Origin: Verrucomicrobiales bacterium
Lineage (GTDB): Bacteria; Verrucomicrobiota; Verrucomicrobiia; Verrucomicrobiales; DEV007
Assembly (NCBI GenBank): GCA_029212615.1
Contig: JARGPJ010000010.1
Coordinates: 55,248-119,247, forward strand
DNA length: 64,000 bases
Direction of reading: 5' to 3'
A model generated the notes under the pieces. It was not told the origin of the DNA and did no database searches. It saw only the letters and a list, made by a program, of their open reading frames with translations. Shown here piece by piece: positions 8,796 through 17,682 of the stretch (within the stretch, counting starts at the first letter, position 1; every line of letters starts with the position of its first letter). A program made the translations under genes and the position numbers.

Positions 8796-10181
8796 TCACT
8801 GCTGACGTTCACTCGAAAACACATTTCCATCCGGATTCGCCGGGAGAGTGGCTCTCCAATTCTCCAACTCAGCCATCAGTGACGCCACGGCTTCCGGGTG
8901 CTCTTCAGAGACGTCCCCCTTTTCAAGCGGGTCGGTCGTCAAATCATAGAGGGCCTGATACGAGAGATCTTTGGTCACGAGAAGCTTCCAGTTTTCATGA
9001 ACCACCGCCCAGGCGGCCCAATGATCGGACCCCTCACTGCCCGGGGATCCCTTTGCCCCTATCTTCCAGAAAAGAGGCTTTTCACGACGTGGCGCCTTCT
9101 CCTCCCCTTTCAGAACAGCGACCTGACTGACCCCGTCGGGCTCGTATCCGTCCGGCAGGGCCGCACCGGCAAGCTCACTGAAGGTGGGAAGAAGGTCCAC
9201 TGCGGAAATGAGTGACTCGTTGTCCACTTCGCCGGCAGGAATTTTACCGGGCCAGCGGGCGATAAAAGGCACATTGATCCCGCCTTCGAAGAGAGAAGCT
9301 TTATATCCTTTTCTCCCCGCCGTGATTCCCTTTGATGCACCGGTATTCCATCCGGCTCCCGTTGCGGTGTCGTAATGAAGTGACAACTCCGCGTTCGGCT
9401 TGCCACGGGCAGGTCCATTATCTGAACTGAAAATCACAAGGGTATTCTCCGCTACTCCAAGTTCATCCAGTTGATCCAACACTTCTCCAATCCGATCATC
9501 CGCATGCGAAAGAACCGAGGCATAGATCCGGTCCGCCTCACTCTCCATCTCGCGGAAGCGCCACTCGTATTTTGGCACCGTATGAAAGGGGGTGTGCGGC
9601 TCATGCATCCAGAGATTCACGAAAAAAGGAACGCCTTCACTAACAGCCTCTTTGATGAACGCATTCGTGTGCATCGCATCTTCATGCACCGGCATCTGCT
9701 CGCCGCTGCAGTTAAACGCCCCGTAGGTATCATATCCATATTCGCCCGGGACCGGTGAATCAGGGATCATATTATTGGCGAGATGCCACTTCCCGAAATG
9801 AGCGGTCTTATAGCCTGCTGATTGCAGGATACGCGGAAGTGAAGGCGCGTCGATATCAAGCCAGTCCGGCATCCCGCGTTTCTCGTTGTTTTCAACCCAG
9901 GCGAAATGTCCGTCGATTCCGTATCGTGCGGGGAAGTGGCCGGTATTCACCGCCGCTCGACTCGGAGAGCACACTCCGCTCGCGACCGTGAAACGATAGA
10001 AATCCGTTCCTTCCTCCGCAAGACGGTCAATATTCGGCGTCTTCACATAGGGGTGTCCATGACAGCTCAAGTCGCCCCAGCCCCAGTCGTCAGCGAAGAT
10101 GAAGAGAATATTGGGCTTCTCCTGTGCGGACACTCCGCTGAGAAAAGCACAAACGAGAACGAGAGGAAGGAATAATTTCAT
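8796..10181 (-). CDS. Exported arylsulfatase-family sulfatase (S1)
   Basis: It has a signal peptide (MKLFLPLVLVCAFLSG, cleaved near VSAQ) and an alkaline-phosphatase-fold sulfatase of about 440 residues. NILFIFADDWGWGD gives the metal-binding aspartates. CSPSR is the C-x-P-S-R motif whose cysteine becomes formylglycine. GKWHL and HEPHTPF carry the active-site lysine and histidines, and SSDNGPA gives the last metal ligands. It should remove sulfate esters from external glycans. A longer start at 10217 would be TTG and would spoil the signal peptide. It follows the ClC gene by 83 bases. No dedicated polysaccharide locus surrounds it; a second sulfatase is at 46 kb. The substrate is not predictable by eye. 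Confidence 0.92.
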   Translation of the reverse strand: MKLFLPLVLVCAFLSGVSAQEKPNILFIFADDWGWGDLSCHGHPYVKTPNIDRLAEEGTDFYRFTVASGVCSPSRAAVNTGHFPARYGIDGHFAWVENNEKRGMPDWLDIDAPSLPRILQSAGYKTAHFGKWHLANNMIPDSPVPGEYGYDTYGAFNCSGEQMPVHEDAMHTNAFIKEAVSEGVPFFVNLWMHEPHTPFHTVPKYEWRFREMESEADRIYASVLSHADDRIGEVLDQLDELGVAENTLVIFSSDNGPARGKPNAELSLHYDTATGAGWNTGASKGITAGRKGYKASLFEGGINVPFIARWPGKIPAGEVDNESLISAVDLLPTFSELAGAALPDGYEPDGVSQVAVLKGEEKAPRREKPLFWKIGAKGSPGSEGSDHWAAWAVVHENWKLLVTKDLSYQALYDLTTDPLEKGDVSEEHPEAVASLMAELENWRATLPANPDGNVFSSERQQ

Positions 10182-10264
10182 GAAGTGAAGCAAAGGAGGT
10201 AAGCCCCTGTGCATCAAGAAATGTCGCCCGGATGATCGATCTCACGATTTTACGCGATCGTGGC

Positions 10265-12208
10265 CTACTCTCTTCCGAGCTGGTCACTCATCGCATTCTG
10301 CTGCCTCGCGATATCATTCAAAGTGAGAACTCCCAGCAATCGGTTCGGATCAGAAGTGCTAACCACGGGAAGCTGCCGTATATCACCTTTCACCATTCTC
10401 ATCGCAGCATCACGAATCGGCGTTTCCGGAGTGATCGTCTGCAGCTTCTGGTCGGCAATCATCCCCCCGATCGTTACCTCCGGCGAAGCAGCCTCCTGCT
10501 CTTCAAGTTCATGATGCATTACCATCCCTCTAAAACCGCGACGGGATTCCAGCTCACCATCGATGACCGGATAGCTTCGACGCATTTTTGCCGGTGCCGC
10601 CCGCAACCTTTTCAAGGCCTCTGTCGGAGTTTCCGCAGCGGAAACCGTGATCAGATCATAGTGCATGATCGTACTCACCGGAAGATAACGATAGTCACGA
10701 GCGCCCTGATAAGTCGGCATTTTCCGGAGCGTGACTCGGTCCTGAATGAGAATAGCATTGTATATCGGGATCTTCCGTAGCCAGCCAGAGATACTGTAGG
10801 CGAGAATGTTACCCGTCATGAGCGGGAGAATCAGAGAGTAGTTCCCCGTCATCTCAAAAATGATGAACAAGGAAGTAAACGGACAGCGAATGATTGCCGC
10901 AAACATCGCCCCCATCCCGAGAAGCACGCAGGCCCCGATGAGACGATTCCCCTCCTCGTAGGGATTCAATCCCGCCCACTCTGCAAACCAGAGAATCAAC
11001 ATCCCCCAGAGAGCACCTAACATCGCGCCAAAGTAAAGCGTCGGGGAAAAGAGACCGCCGCTCCCGCCGGTGCCATAACAGACCACTACCGCAATCAGCT
11101 TTGCGACCAGCAAAATCACCACGGCCCACAGTGCCAACTTCGATTCGAATGCCAACTCCAGGCTTTCATAACCAATACTGAAAACAGAATTTTGCGGCTC
11201 ACCCAGCATTCCCGTGGCAAAAAAGGCACCCGTTCCCAGAATACCGACAAGAAGACCGCCAAGGGCCGGCTTCACGACATTGGGCAACTTAAGACGATCC
11301 GCACACCAGACACGAAAGCCCAGAACTGAACCGGTAAAGAAATGACCAATCAATGCCGCCGAGATGCCAAGGGGTATCGCGACCAACATCCACCAGTGAA
11401 CGCCATGCTGGTCTCCAAGATGAGCCTGCAGAATCGGATCCTCGCCGAGGAGAATTCGCGCGATCGCTTCGGAGACAACCACCGCAATCACGATCCCGCT
11501 CAGCGCCTTGGTACTGAAATCATCGAGAATCTCTTCAAATACAAACAGGATCGCCGAAATTGGCGCATTAAACGCGGCGGCAATGCCCGCGGCAACCCCG
11601 ACCGGAACCATTGCCTGAACCCGTGCCTTCGCGAGACCGAAGGTTCGTCCCAGCGAAGAGGCAATCGCCGCACACATGTGAACGGTCGGCCCCTCACGCC
11701 CGAGGCTGTTCCCGCCTCCCACATAAACCGTCGTCAGGAAAAAACGCCAGATCGCGGTTTTTATCGGGATTTGACCGAACTCGTTGTAGAACGCTGCTTT
11801 GGTTTGGGGAATCCCACTCCCGACACAACCGGGCGCCCAACGATTCACGGCGATGCCGACGACGAGCCCGGCAAGCGCAGGAATCCACGGCATCACCACC
11901 CACCAGGGCACACCAACCTTTTCCCAATGATGAGCAAAATCCCAGGCGAGATCAAAGACCGTGTGAATAGAAAGATGGATCCCCACTGCGGCTAAACCGC
12001 AGAGAAGGCCGGCGATGAGACAGAGGATGATGAATCGCTGACCTTCCGAAAATCGATTTCGCAGCCACTCACTGAATGATGTTTTAGGAAACGGACTCTC
12101 CGCCGGCTCATCCGGAGCCGACGGCCCTTTGGCCGGAGGATCTGGGTACTGGGGAGCGGATTCACCTTCCATGTTGAGCATTCGATTCCGGCTTATCCGG
12201 GGGCTCAT
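10265..12208 (-). CDS. ClC-family chloride/proton antiporter with C-terminal CBS pair
   Basis: Residues 35-480 are the ClC membrane domain with its three selectivity signatures: GSGIPQ, GREGP (gating glutamate present) and GGLFSPT. The FVFEEIL segment keeps the second glutamate that serves as the internal proton site in E. coli ClC, and PIYNAIL keeps the ion-coordinating tyrosine, so exchange of Cl- and H+ is more likely than a passive channel. Residues about 515-640 form two CBS domains, which bind adenine nucleotides and gate transport in other ClCs. The start is uncertain: ATGs at 12208, 12181 and 12172 are all possible. It is divergent from the DUF2288 gene. Confidence 0.92.
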   Translation of the reverse strand: MSPRISRNRMLNMEGESAPQYPDPPAKGPSAPDEPAESPFPKTSFSEWLRNRFSEGQRFIILCLIAGLLCGLAAVGIHLSIHTVFDLAWDFAHHWEKVGVPWWVVMPWIPALAGLVVGIAVNRWAPGCVGSGIPQTKAAFYNEFGQIPIKTAIWRFFLTTVYVGGGNSLGREGPTVHMCAAIASSLGRTFGLAKARVQAMVPVGVAAGIAAAFNAPISAILFVFEEILDDFSTKALSGIVIAVVVSEAIARILLGEDPILQAHLGDQHGVHWWMLVAIPLGISAALIGHFFTGSVLGFRVWCADRLKLPNVVKPALGGLLVGILGTGAFFATGMLGEPQNSVFSIGYESLELAFESKLALWAVVILLVAKLIAVVVCYGTGGSGGLFSPTLYFGAMLGALWGMLILWFAEWAGLNPYEEGNRLIGACVLLGMGAMFAAIIRCPFTSLFIIFEMTGNYSLILPLMTGNILAYSISGWLRKIPIYNAILIQDRVTLRKMPTYQGARDYRYLPVSTIMHYDLITVSAAETPTEALKRLRAAPAKMRRSYPVIDGELESRRGFRGMVMHHELEEQEAASPEVTIGGMIADQKLQTITPETPIRDAAMRMVKGDIRQLPVVSTSDPNRLLGVLTLNDIARQQNAMSDQLGRE

Positions 12209-12318
12209 GGTCGAGCCATCCTCTTGTTCGTCAAGAAATTAGCCCTTATATCACCCATCGCTACGAAACCACTTCAAAATTTCTTTGCACAAGCCCGCCC
12301 CGGGGGCTCTTTTCCTTC

Positions 12319-12669
12319 ATGGCTCAGGAAAAAGATGAGAGTGACAAATTAAACTACGCCGTGGTGAATTCTGAAGAAATCACCACGAGTGAAAAGCTTG
12401 AGAAATACACCGGCGAAATACAGTGGTCCTACCTCAAACCCCACTTCGACGCGGGAAGTCTCATCTGGGTAAGCAAAGAGCTCTCCCTCACCGAAGTGGG
12501 CAAAGCAATCACCGATGACGAATCCAGCCAGGTTGCCTCCTGGAAGCAGGAGGGCCATCTCGTGATTCCCTCTGATCCACATGCAGAATACTGGGAGAGC
12601 ATTGACGCTGGCTTCTGCGCCCTGGTGGTATCCCCCTTCGTCCTCATTCAGCCACTTGAGGAAGAGTGA
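12319..12669 (+). CDS. DUF2288 family protein
   Basis: This small acidic protein of 116 residues is of the size and pattern of DUF2288: an N-terminal LEKYTGEIQWSYLKPHFDAG, then IWVSKELSLTEVGKAI, a QVASWKQEGHL segment and the ending ALVVSPFVLIQPL. The family is cytoplasmic and of unknown function, widespread in aquatic bacteria. There are no signal or membrane segments. Its stop lies four bases from the stop of the convergent rhodanese gene. Confidence 0.8.
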   Translation: MAQEKDESDKLNYAVVNSEEITTSEKLEKYTGEIQWSYLKPHFDAGSLIWVSKELSLTEVGKAITDDESSQVASWKQEGHLVIPSDPHAEYWESIDAGFCALVVSPFVLIQPLEEE

Positions 12670-12673
12670 AAAT

Positions 12674-13075
12674 TCACTTTTCAACTGCTCCGCCCGCTTC
12701 CACCCAAGCGAGGTAACCGGCCTCGAAGTGATACAGCTCCTCAAAGTGCAGCCCTTCGAAGACCGGAAGCGCTGCGCTACTGCGTGAGCCGCTGTGGCAG
12801 TGCATGAGGTAGGTCTTCGAGGGATCGAGCTTTCCGATTTCCACGGCAAAATCCGAAGCGGTAAAATCGATGTTTACCGCCCCTTTCAGATGGCCCTCCT
12901 CAAACTCTGCAGGAGTCCTCACGTCGAGAATGACCAATGCTTCAGTCTCCTCCACCAGTAAGGCCGCCTTCGCCACATCAACGTTGATAATGCCAACGGA
13001 TTTTGCCGGCGGAGCTTCAGCATGACAGAGGCAAAACAGGAGTGCCGGGGCAAGGAGGAAAATAAGGGGTTTCAT
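12674..13075 (-). CDS. Exported single-domain rhodanese
   Basis: It has a signal peptide (MKPLIFLLAPALLFCLCHA), then one rhodanese domain: ILDVRTPAEFEEGHLKGAVN near the start and the active loop CHSGSRS, in which the cysteine would carry persulfide. It should act in the periplasm in sulfur transfer or as a redox or arsenate-reductase-like enzyme; which one is not clear. At 133 residues it is normal for a single domain. ATG 13075 is preferred over a longer frame because it begins the signal peptide. A TATAAT sits six bases upstream of this ATG. It lies 37 bases after the peptidase gene. Confidence 0.85.
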   Translation of the reverse strand: MKPLIFLLAPALLFCLCHAEAPPAKSVGIINVDVAKAALLVEETEALVILDVRTPAEFEEGHLKGAVNIDFTASDFAVEIGKLDPSKTYLMHCHSGSRSSAALPVFEGLHFEELYHFEAGYLAWVEAGGAVEK

Positions 13076-13112
13076 CCCGATATTATAGCGGATCTCCCCC
13101 GCCTGGCGAGAC

Positions 13113-14639
13113 TCAGAGGGCATATTTAATTTCAATCCCGATCGACTCGTAGGCATTCTTTAAAAGCAGATCAATTTCGGAAAGGCTCCTTCCCTGCAGA
13201 AGGGCGCTTCCGGCACGCTCTTGAACAAGCGCGACCAGATCGATTCGGCTTCCCTCTCCTGCCCACTCGCGTAAAGCGGATGGCAATTCGGGACGTTCAG
13301 GTCTTTCCGGCTCCACCGGCGGACTGCCGACTTTCAGTCGATCCCTCTCGGGAACTCCGTTTCTAACTTCTTCATTGTACCGCTGAACCCGCTCATTGTA
13401 GGACTGAACCGCCAGTTGATACGCATCAAGCGCTTCATTAAACTGTTGAACCTTCCCGTTATAGGCGATTCGATCAGCCTCGTATCCCGCCATTGTTTCC
13501 AGCAGAAGGTCCGCTTCCCCCATGGCCCGGTCAGTCAAATAAAGGTACTCGCCGATGGGGCGCCCCTGCTCCTCTAGCCGGTCCAGGTGCATAAAATAAT
13601 AGACCATCAAGAGAGCATCCCGATACTCCTTCACCGCCCCTGTCCATGCACCTGAAGGAACCACAGGAACGGTAATAGAACGCCCCGTGCTGCTTTGATT
13701 CGATCGGCTTGAACGTGAACCACCGGAACCGGCCGCTCCCGCCAGAAAGAGCGATGGTCTCGTCACACCGACAATGCGATGACGTTCAACTTGATAGGCT
13801 TCTCCGAGCCGTTTTTTGAGACCTCGTTCCGCATTCCTGAACTCAAAACGACCATTTTGATAAGGCACCGCCGAAAGGTATTCTGCCATCCCCTCAGAAA
13901 ACCAGGTCGGGAGTACAGGCAGGTACCGGTGCATCACCTGATGCACGATTTCATGAACCAGCGTCGTCGTATCACTTCGTTTCCGGAGGGTGAGACGACT
14001 TCCGAGGCGCTCTGCCCCGAGCGAGGAATACGGAACAAGGAGGCGTTTTTCATCGCCCAGATACAGCCCCACGACCTGCTGTCCCGGGATGGTCTTGAGC
14101 TTCTCGCGTGCAATTTCGTCGAAACGGCGATCATCCATGAAGGAGCCCTCAAAATGAGCTTTTCCCTCCGCCGGCGAAAAAAGAAGCCCATGCGGTAAGA
14201 GGCTCAGTGCCAGGTAGCTACCTTCATAAATCCGTGCCGCCTCCGAAATAAATGCCGGCGAAACATCCTCATCCGTTTGAAACGAGAAATGAGGGGTAAA
14301 ATAGAGATCAGGACCACCGCTGACTGCTATCTCAGTGGGTGCCTGTGTCTCTTCCGGTAATAACGCCGCTTGATACATCGCTCCACCGCCCTGATGATTG
14401 AGAACCCAATCCTGATCAGAAGTGCTGAGACGCTCAAAGGGAACTATCGCCTCCCTCCCTGAAGTCAGCTCGAGAATAACAGCCTCATCGACCCGCCTGA
14501 CGAAAGTGGCTTCCAATTCCCGCCCGTCCGCACTTTTCCAGACACGCCTGAGCTCCTCCGATCCGGATACAATCGTTTGAAAACTCAATGTGATCCCGAT
14601 AGAAATGAGAAAAGACCGGAGAAATAATCTTTCTTTCAT
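13113..14639 (-). CDS. Exported SHD1-like / gluzincin (peptidase MA-like) protein
   Basis: A signal segment (MKERLFLRSFLISIGITLSF) is followed by a short SHD1-like module: RVWKSADGRELEATFV through FERLSTSDQDWV, a pattern common in exported PVC proteins. A zinc-peptidase core follows with HEIVH (HExxH) at about residue 236 and SEGMAEYL downstream supplying the third ligand glutamate, as in gluzincins of the MA clan (DUF1570-like). The C-terminal half has a glutamine- and asparagine-rich helical stretch with repeated YNERVQRYNEEV-type heptads, probably coiled coil. It is divergent from the LacI gene, with a palindromic operator between them. Substrate and activity are unproven. Confidence 0.72.
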   Translation of the reverse strand: MKERLFLRSFLISIGITLSFQTIVSGSEELRRVWKSADGRELEATFVRRVDEAVILELTSGREAIVPFERLSTSDQDWVLNHQGGGAMYQAALLPEETQAPTEIAVSGGPDLYFTPHFSFQTDEDVSPAFISEAARIYEGSYLALSLLPHGLLFSPAEGKAHFEGSFMDDRRFDEIAREKLKTIPGQQVVGLYLGDEKRLLVPYSSLGAERLGSRLTLRKRSDTTTLVHEIVHQVMHRYLPVLPTWFSEGMAEYLSAVPYQNGRFEFRNAERGLKKRLGEAYQVERHRIVGVTRPSLFLAGAAGSGGSRSSRSNQSSTGRSITVPVVPSGAWTGAVKEYRDALLMVYYFMHLDRLEEQGRPIGEYLYLTDRAMGEADLLLETMAGYEADRIAYNGKVQQFNEALDAYQLAVQSYNERVQRYNEEVRNGVPERDRLKVGSPPVEPERPERPELPSALREWAGEGSRIDLVALVQERAGSALLQGRSLSEIDLLLKNAYESIGIEIKYAL

Positions 14640-14711
14640 CAGCACCGGGATCATGAAGAGGCTGCCGGTCTACGTCGAGATAAATTCAGAATGACAGCTT
14701 TTACTGGCGCA

Positions 14712-14721
14712 AACGTTTGTT
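14712..14721. promoter_or_regulatory. LacI/PurR-type operator palindrome
   Basis: CAAACGTTTG is a perfect palindrome with the central CG step typical of LacI-family operators, and its flanks match 12 of 16 positions of the E. coli PurR consensus. It lies 22 bases before the LacI-family start and 73 bases before the divergent peptidase start, so it could control both genes. Confidence 0.6.
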
Positions 14722-14742
14722 CTCTTCTAGCATAGCCTTTTC

Positions 14743-15747
14743 ATGAATATCTCGGAACTGGCCCAACATCTCGGCGTCGCAGTGAGCACGGTTTCACGCG
14801 TCCTCAGCGGGAATGCCGACAAGTATCGCATCAGCGAGAAAACGGTCCAGCGGGTTCAGAAAGCGGCTGAGAAATATCGAGTCGTGCCCGACCCGCTCGG
14901 TGCCGGCTTAAGAAAAGGGAAACTGGGAATGATCGGACTTCTCGTGCCGGACATCACGAACCCGTTCTTTTCGACCCTGGCCCGTGCGATCGAACTTCGC
15001 TTTCGCGATACGGGAATTGCGGTGCAACTTTGTGACTCAGCGGAAGACCCGGCAACGGAAATTGCCCTGCTCAACAAACTGCTTTCCCGCCGACTCGATG
15101 GACTCATCGTCGCACCGGTGGGTGAAGTTTCAGATGAATTGAAAAGCGCCGTTTCAAACTCTCCGATGCCGCTCGTCGTTCTCGACCGACTTCTTCCCGG
15201 AGTCAGCGTGCCTTCCGTTTCCATCGATAACATCAAAGCAGGAAAACTGGCGGCCAATCATCTTATCGAGTCAGGACACAAACATCTTGGATGCCTTCGG
15301 GGCAACTGCCGCGCAATCTCCGACCAGGAACGGCTCAAAGGCGTCGAAGAGGCAATGCGCGAAGCAGGCCTCGATCCGGCAACTCTCTCTATTGCCGGAA
15401 CTGGCTACACACGTGAACTCAGCCTGCTTTCAGCCACCGAATTACTGACCCTTTCCCCCCGGCCAAGCGGGATCATTTCACTCAGCGGCCAGGGGATTCT
15501 CGGCATCCTCGAAGCGAGCCGCGCTTCCGGCCTCTCAATTCCCCGCGACTTCTCTGTGATCGCCTTCGATGAGCAGCCGTGGTCAGCCCTGATGCAACCA
15601 CCGATCACAACCATCACTCAGCCGATTGAATCGATGGCCGAAAAAGCGGTCTTCCTGTTGAATCTTGAAGGCCGCGCTAAAGAAGTGACCCCGGAGGTCG
15701 TTGAGGCAACGCTCTGCCGCCGCGAGTCAGTTGCCGCGGTCAACTGA
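14743..15747 (+). CDS. LacI-family transcriptional regulator
   Basis: Residues 1-50 form the LacI helix-turn-helix and hinge: MNISELAQHLGVAVSTVSRVLSG, then ISEKTVQRVQKAAEKY. Residues 60-334 are the periplasmic-binding-protein-like sensor, with IGLLVPDITNPFFS and VVLDR..PGV...VSIDN blocks. At 334 residues it is standard. It binds a sugar or nucleobase-type effector that is not identifiable here. It probably binds the palindrome just upstream (autoregulation) and may regulate the divergent peptidase gene. No sugar-uptake operon is next to it. Confidence 0.93.
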   Translation: MNISELAQHLGVAVSTVSRVLSGNADKYRISEKTVQRVQKAAEKYRVVPDPLGAGLRKGKLGMIGLLVPDITNPFFSTLARAIELRFRDTGIAVQLCDSAEDPATEIALLNKLLSRRLDGLIVAPVGEVSDELKSAVSNSPMPLVVLDRLLPGVSVPSVSIDNIKAGKLAANHLIESGHKHLGCLRGNCRAISDQERLKGVEEAMREAGLDPATLSIAGTGYTRELSLLSATELLTLSPRPSGIISLSGQGILGILEASRASGLSIPRDFSVIAFDEQPWSALMQPPITTITQPIESMAEKAVFLLNLEGRAKEVTPEVVEATLCRRESVAAVN

Positions 15748-15751
15748 GCCA

Positions 15752-16924
15752 TCAAAATCCGCCCACATTCTGAAAGGTAAACCCTTTCAGATAATGCGTC
15801 TCGGGAATGGTCGCGATGATCGGATGATCCCGCCGCTGCGAGTGACGGTCGATCAGCCGCAGGGTTCGTTTTGCATCCACTGACGCATCACAAACCATAC
15901 CGAAAAATTCCTTCTCATTGATGTGATGACTGCAACTGTAGGTTGAAAGGATCCCCTCACGCGTGAGCAGCTTGAGCGCTCGTAAATGGATCTCTTTGTA
16001 ACCGCGCATTGCTCCACTCACTGACTTCCGACTCTTCGTGAAAGATGGAGGATCCAGCACGATGAGGTCAAACTCCCGCCCCGCCGTTTCCGCCTCTTTC
16101 AGAAAATCAAAGACGTTTGCCTCCTCAGCCTCGACGGCGAGCTCATTGCGCGCTGCATTCTCCAGGGTCGCCGCCACCGCTCCGGCTGAAATATCCACCG
16201 CAAGGACAGAAGCCGCCCCGGCCTTCGCCGCATGCAGTGCAAAACCGCCCTGATTACAAAAGCAATCGAGGACGCGCTTCCCTTTCGCCAACCTGGCAAC
16301 GCTGGCATAATTGTCGAGCTGATCGAGGTAGATTCCGGTCTTCTGGCCTTCAATCAAATCGATCTCCTGTTTCAACCCGTTCACCTCGATTTCAAAAGGT
16401 CCGTTCCACTGACCGGCCATCACTCCGGTCGAGGGCTCCAGCCCCTCCGCTTTCCTGATCGCTGAATCATTGCGTTCCACGACGACGATTTCATCGCCGA
16501 AACAGGTCTGCATCGCCTCGACAATGAGCGCCTTTCGACGATCCATCGCCAGGGTCAGCGTTTGCAGGACAAAATGATTTCCATACCGGTCAATGACCAC
16601 CCCCGGAAGACCGTCTGCCTCGCTCCAGACGAGGCGATACAGGGGCTCTGTGAAACCAAGAGACTCACGAAGCTTCTGTGCCCGCTCGAGACGGCGCACA
16701 TAGAATGCGGCATCAAGCTCCTGCTTTCGTCGGGAAAAACGGCGTGCCACAATCTGTGACTCGGGATTGTAAATCGCGGTTCCCAGCGGCCGGTCTTTAA
16801 AATCTTTCAGGGAAATGACATCCCCCGGCTCCGGATTTCCGAACGCTTTTTGCACCTCACTGGAGTAGACCCAGTCGTGACCGTGAAAGATGCGTGAGCG
16901 GGGTTTGATAACTAGTCCTGGCAT
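15752..16924 (-). CDS. rlmI: 23S rRNA (cytosine-C5)-methyltransferase RlmI-like
   Basis: This is a class I S-adenosylmethionine methyltransferase of 390 residues with an N-terminal PUA domain (LVIKPRSRIFHGHDWVYSSEV). An EEHUD-like middle segment follows, then a Rossmann domain with RVLDCFCNQGGFALHAAKAGA and the catalytic DPPSF motif, plus the YSCSHH block with its cysteine. The family methylates C1962 of 23S rRNA. The ATG at 16924 begins MPGLVIKPR, which matches the family start; a longer frame adds an unconserved leader. It ends five bases from the convergent LacI gene. Confidence 0.88.
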   Translation of the reverse strand: MPGLVIKPRSRIFHGHDWVYSSEVQKAFGNPEPGDVISLKDFKDRPLGTAIYNPESQIVARRFSRRKQELDAAFYVRRLERAQKLRESLGFTEPLYRLVWSEADGLPGVVIDRYGNHFVLQTLTLAMDRRKALIVEAMQTCFGDEIVVVERNDSAIRKAEGLEPSTGVMAGQWNGPFEIEVNGLKQEIDLIEGQKTGIYLDQLDNYASVARLAKGKRVLDCFCNQGGFALHAAKAGAASVLAVDISAGAVAATLENAARNELAVEAEEANVFDFLKEAETAGREFDLIVLDPPSFTKSRKSVSGAMRGYKEIHLRALKLLTREGILSTYSCSHHINEKEFFGMVCDASVDAKRTLRLIDRHSQRRDHPIIATIPETHYLKGFTFQNVGGF

Positions 16925-17128
16925 AGCCCGAAGTGTCGCCCACGAATATTGGCGCGTCAAAGAAGACTCCTGCATCCGCAAGCTCTTTCAATTGCTTCTT
17001 TCGAGCCGGATAAGCCCCTTCAATGCACACGCTGAGATTCCACACGACCTGCCACCACAGACCGGTCTGAACCGGAATCTTCACCGCTCCCCGGTCCATC
17101 AACTGGACAATTTCAGGAGCAGGGAAAA
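16925..17128. other. Intergenic, rlmI-tspO
   Basis: About 200 bases lie upstream of rlmI. Frames crossing it are unconserved extensions of rlmI or shadows of tspO. No RNA or terminator is evident; the rlmI promoter should lie here. Confidence 0.4.
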
Positions 17129-17599
17129 TCAATTGAGCACCCAGTACCCGGCGTTCAGATAGGTCGCGTATCCCACCCAGATCGCATAGGGGATGAGCAA
17201 TCGCCCTGCTGGTTTGTGCCCGCGGCGGAACAAAATCAGGGTAATCAGTATGGTAACGAGCAACACGGCGATGACCAGCAGGGCTACCCCGATCTGATGC
17301 ATACCGAAAAAGACCGGCGTCCACGCTAAATTGAGAACCAGTTGTCCGAAGAACCAAATCAATGCCGTTCTCTTCTCCGGCCCGCTTTCCGCCTCATGCC
17401 AGAAAAGAGCGAGGGAAACTCCCATCATCAGATACAGGATGGTCCAAACCGGCCCGAATATCCAGCCGGGCGGGACCCCGGGAGGCTTCTCCAGCAAAGC
17501 ATACCAATCCTTGAGCGAACTGCCTGTCCAAATCGCCCCGGCCGCGCCGGAAACGCTAATAGCAATCACACAAAGGAGAATTTTGAGCCAAAGCTTCAT
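17129..17599 (-). CDS. tspO: TspO/MBR family protein
   Basis: Five membrane segments are packed into 156 residues. The signature W-x-x-L-x-K-P-P-x-x-P-P is present as WYALLEKPPGVPPGW, followed by FGPVWTILYLMMGVS, with a C-terminal LLIPYAIWVGYATYLNAGYWVLN. TspO proteins bind porphyrins and other hydrophobic ligands and are tied to tetrapyrrole and stress responses. The ATG at 17599 (MKLWLKILLC) begins the first membrane helix; the longer frame adds a basic leader unlike the family. It is divergent from rsgA, 83 bases away. Confidence 0.92.
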   Translation of the reverse strand: MKLWLKILLCVIAISVSGAAGAIWTGSSLKDWYALLEKPPGVPPGWIFGPVWTILYLMMGVSLALFWHEAESGPEKRTALIWFFGQLVLNLAWTPVFFGMHQIGVALLVIAVLLVTILITLILFRRGHKPAGRLLIPYAIWVGYATYLNAGYWVLN

Positions 17600-17682
17600 C
17601 CTTCCCAGTATGTTTCGGCGAAGAGAAAAAGCGATCCTATTTTTCGGATGAACCTTTTCCGCCTTCCGGTAGACTCTACGCA

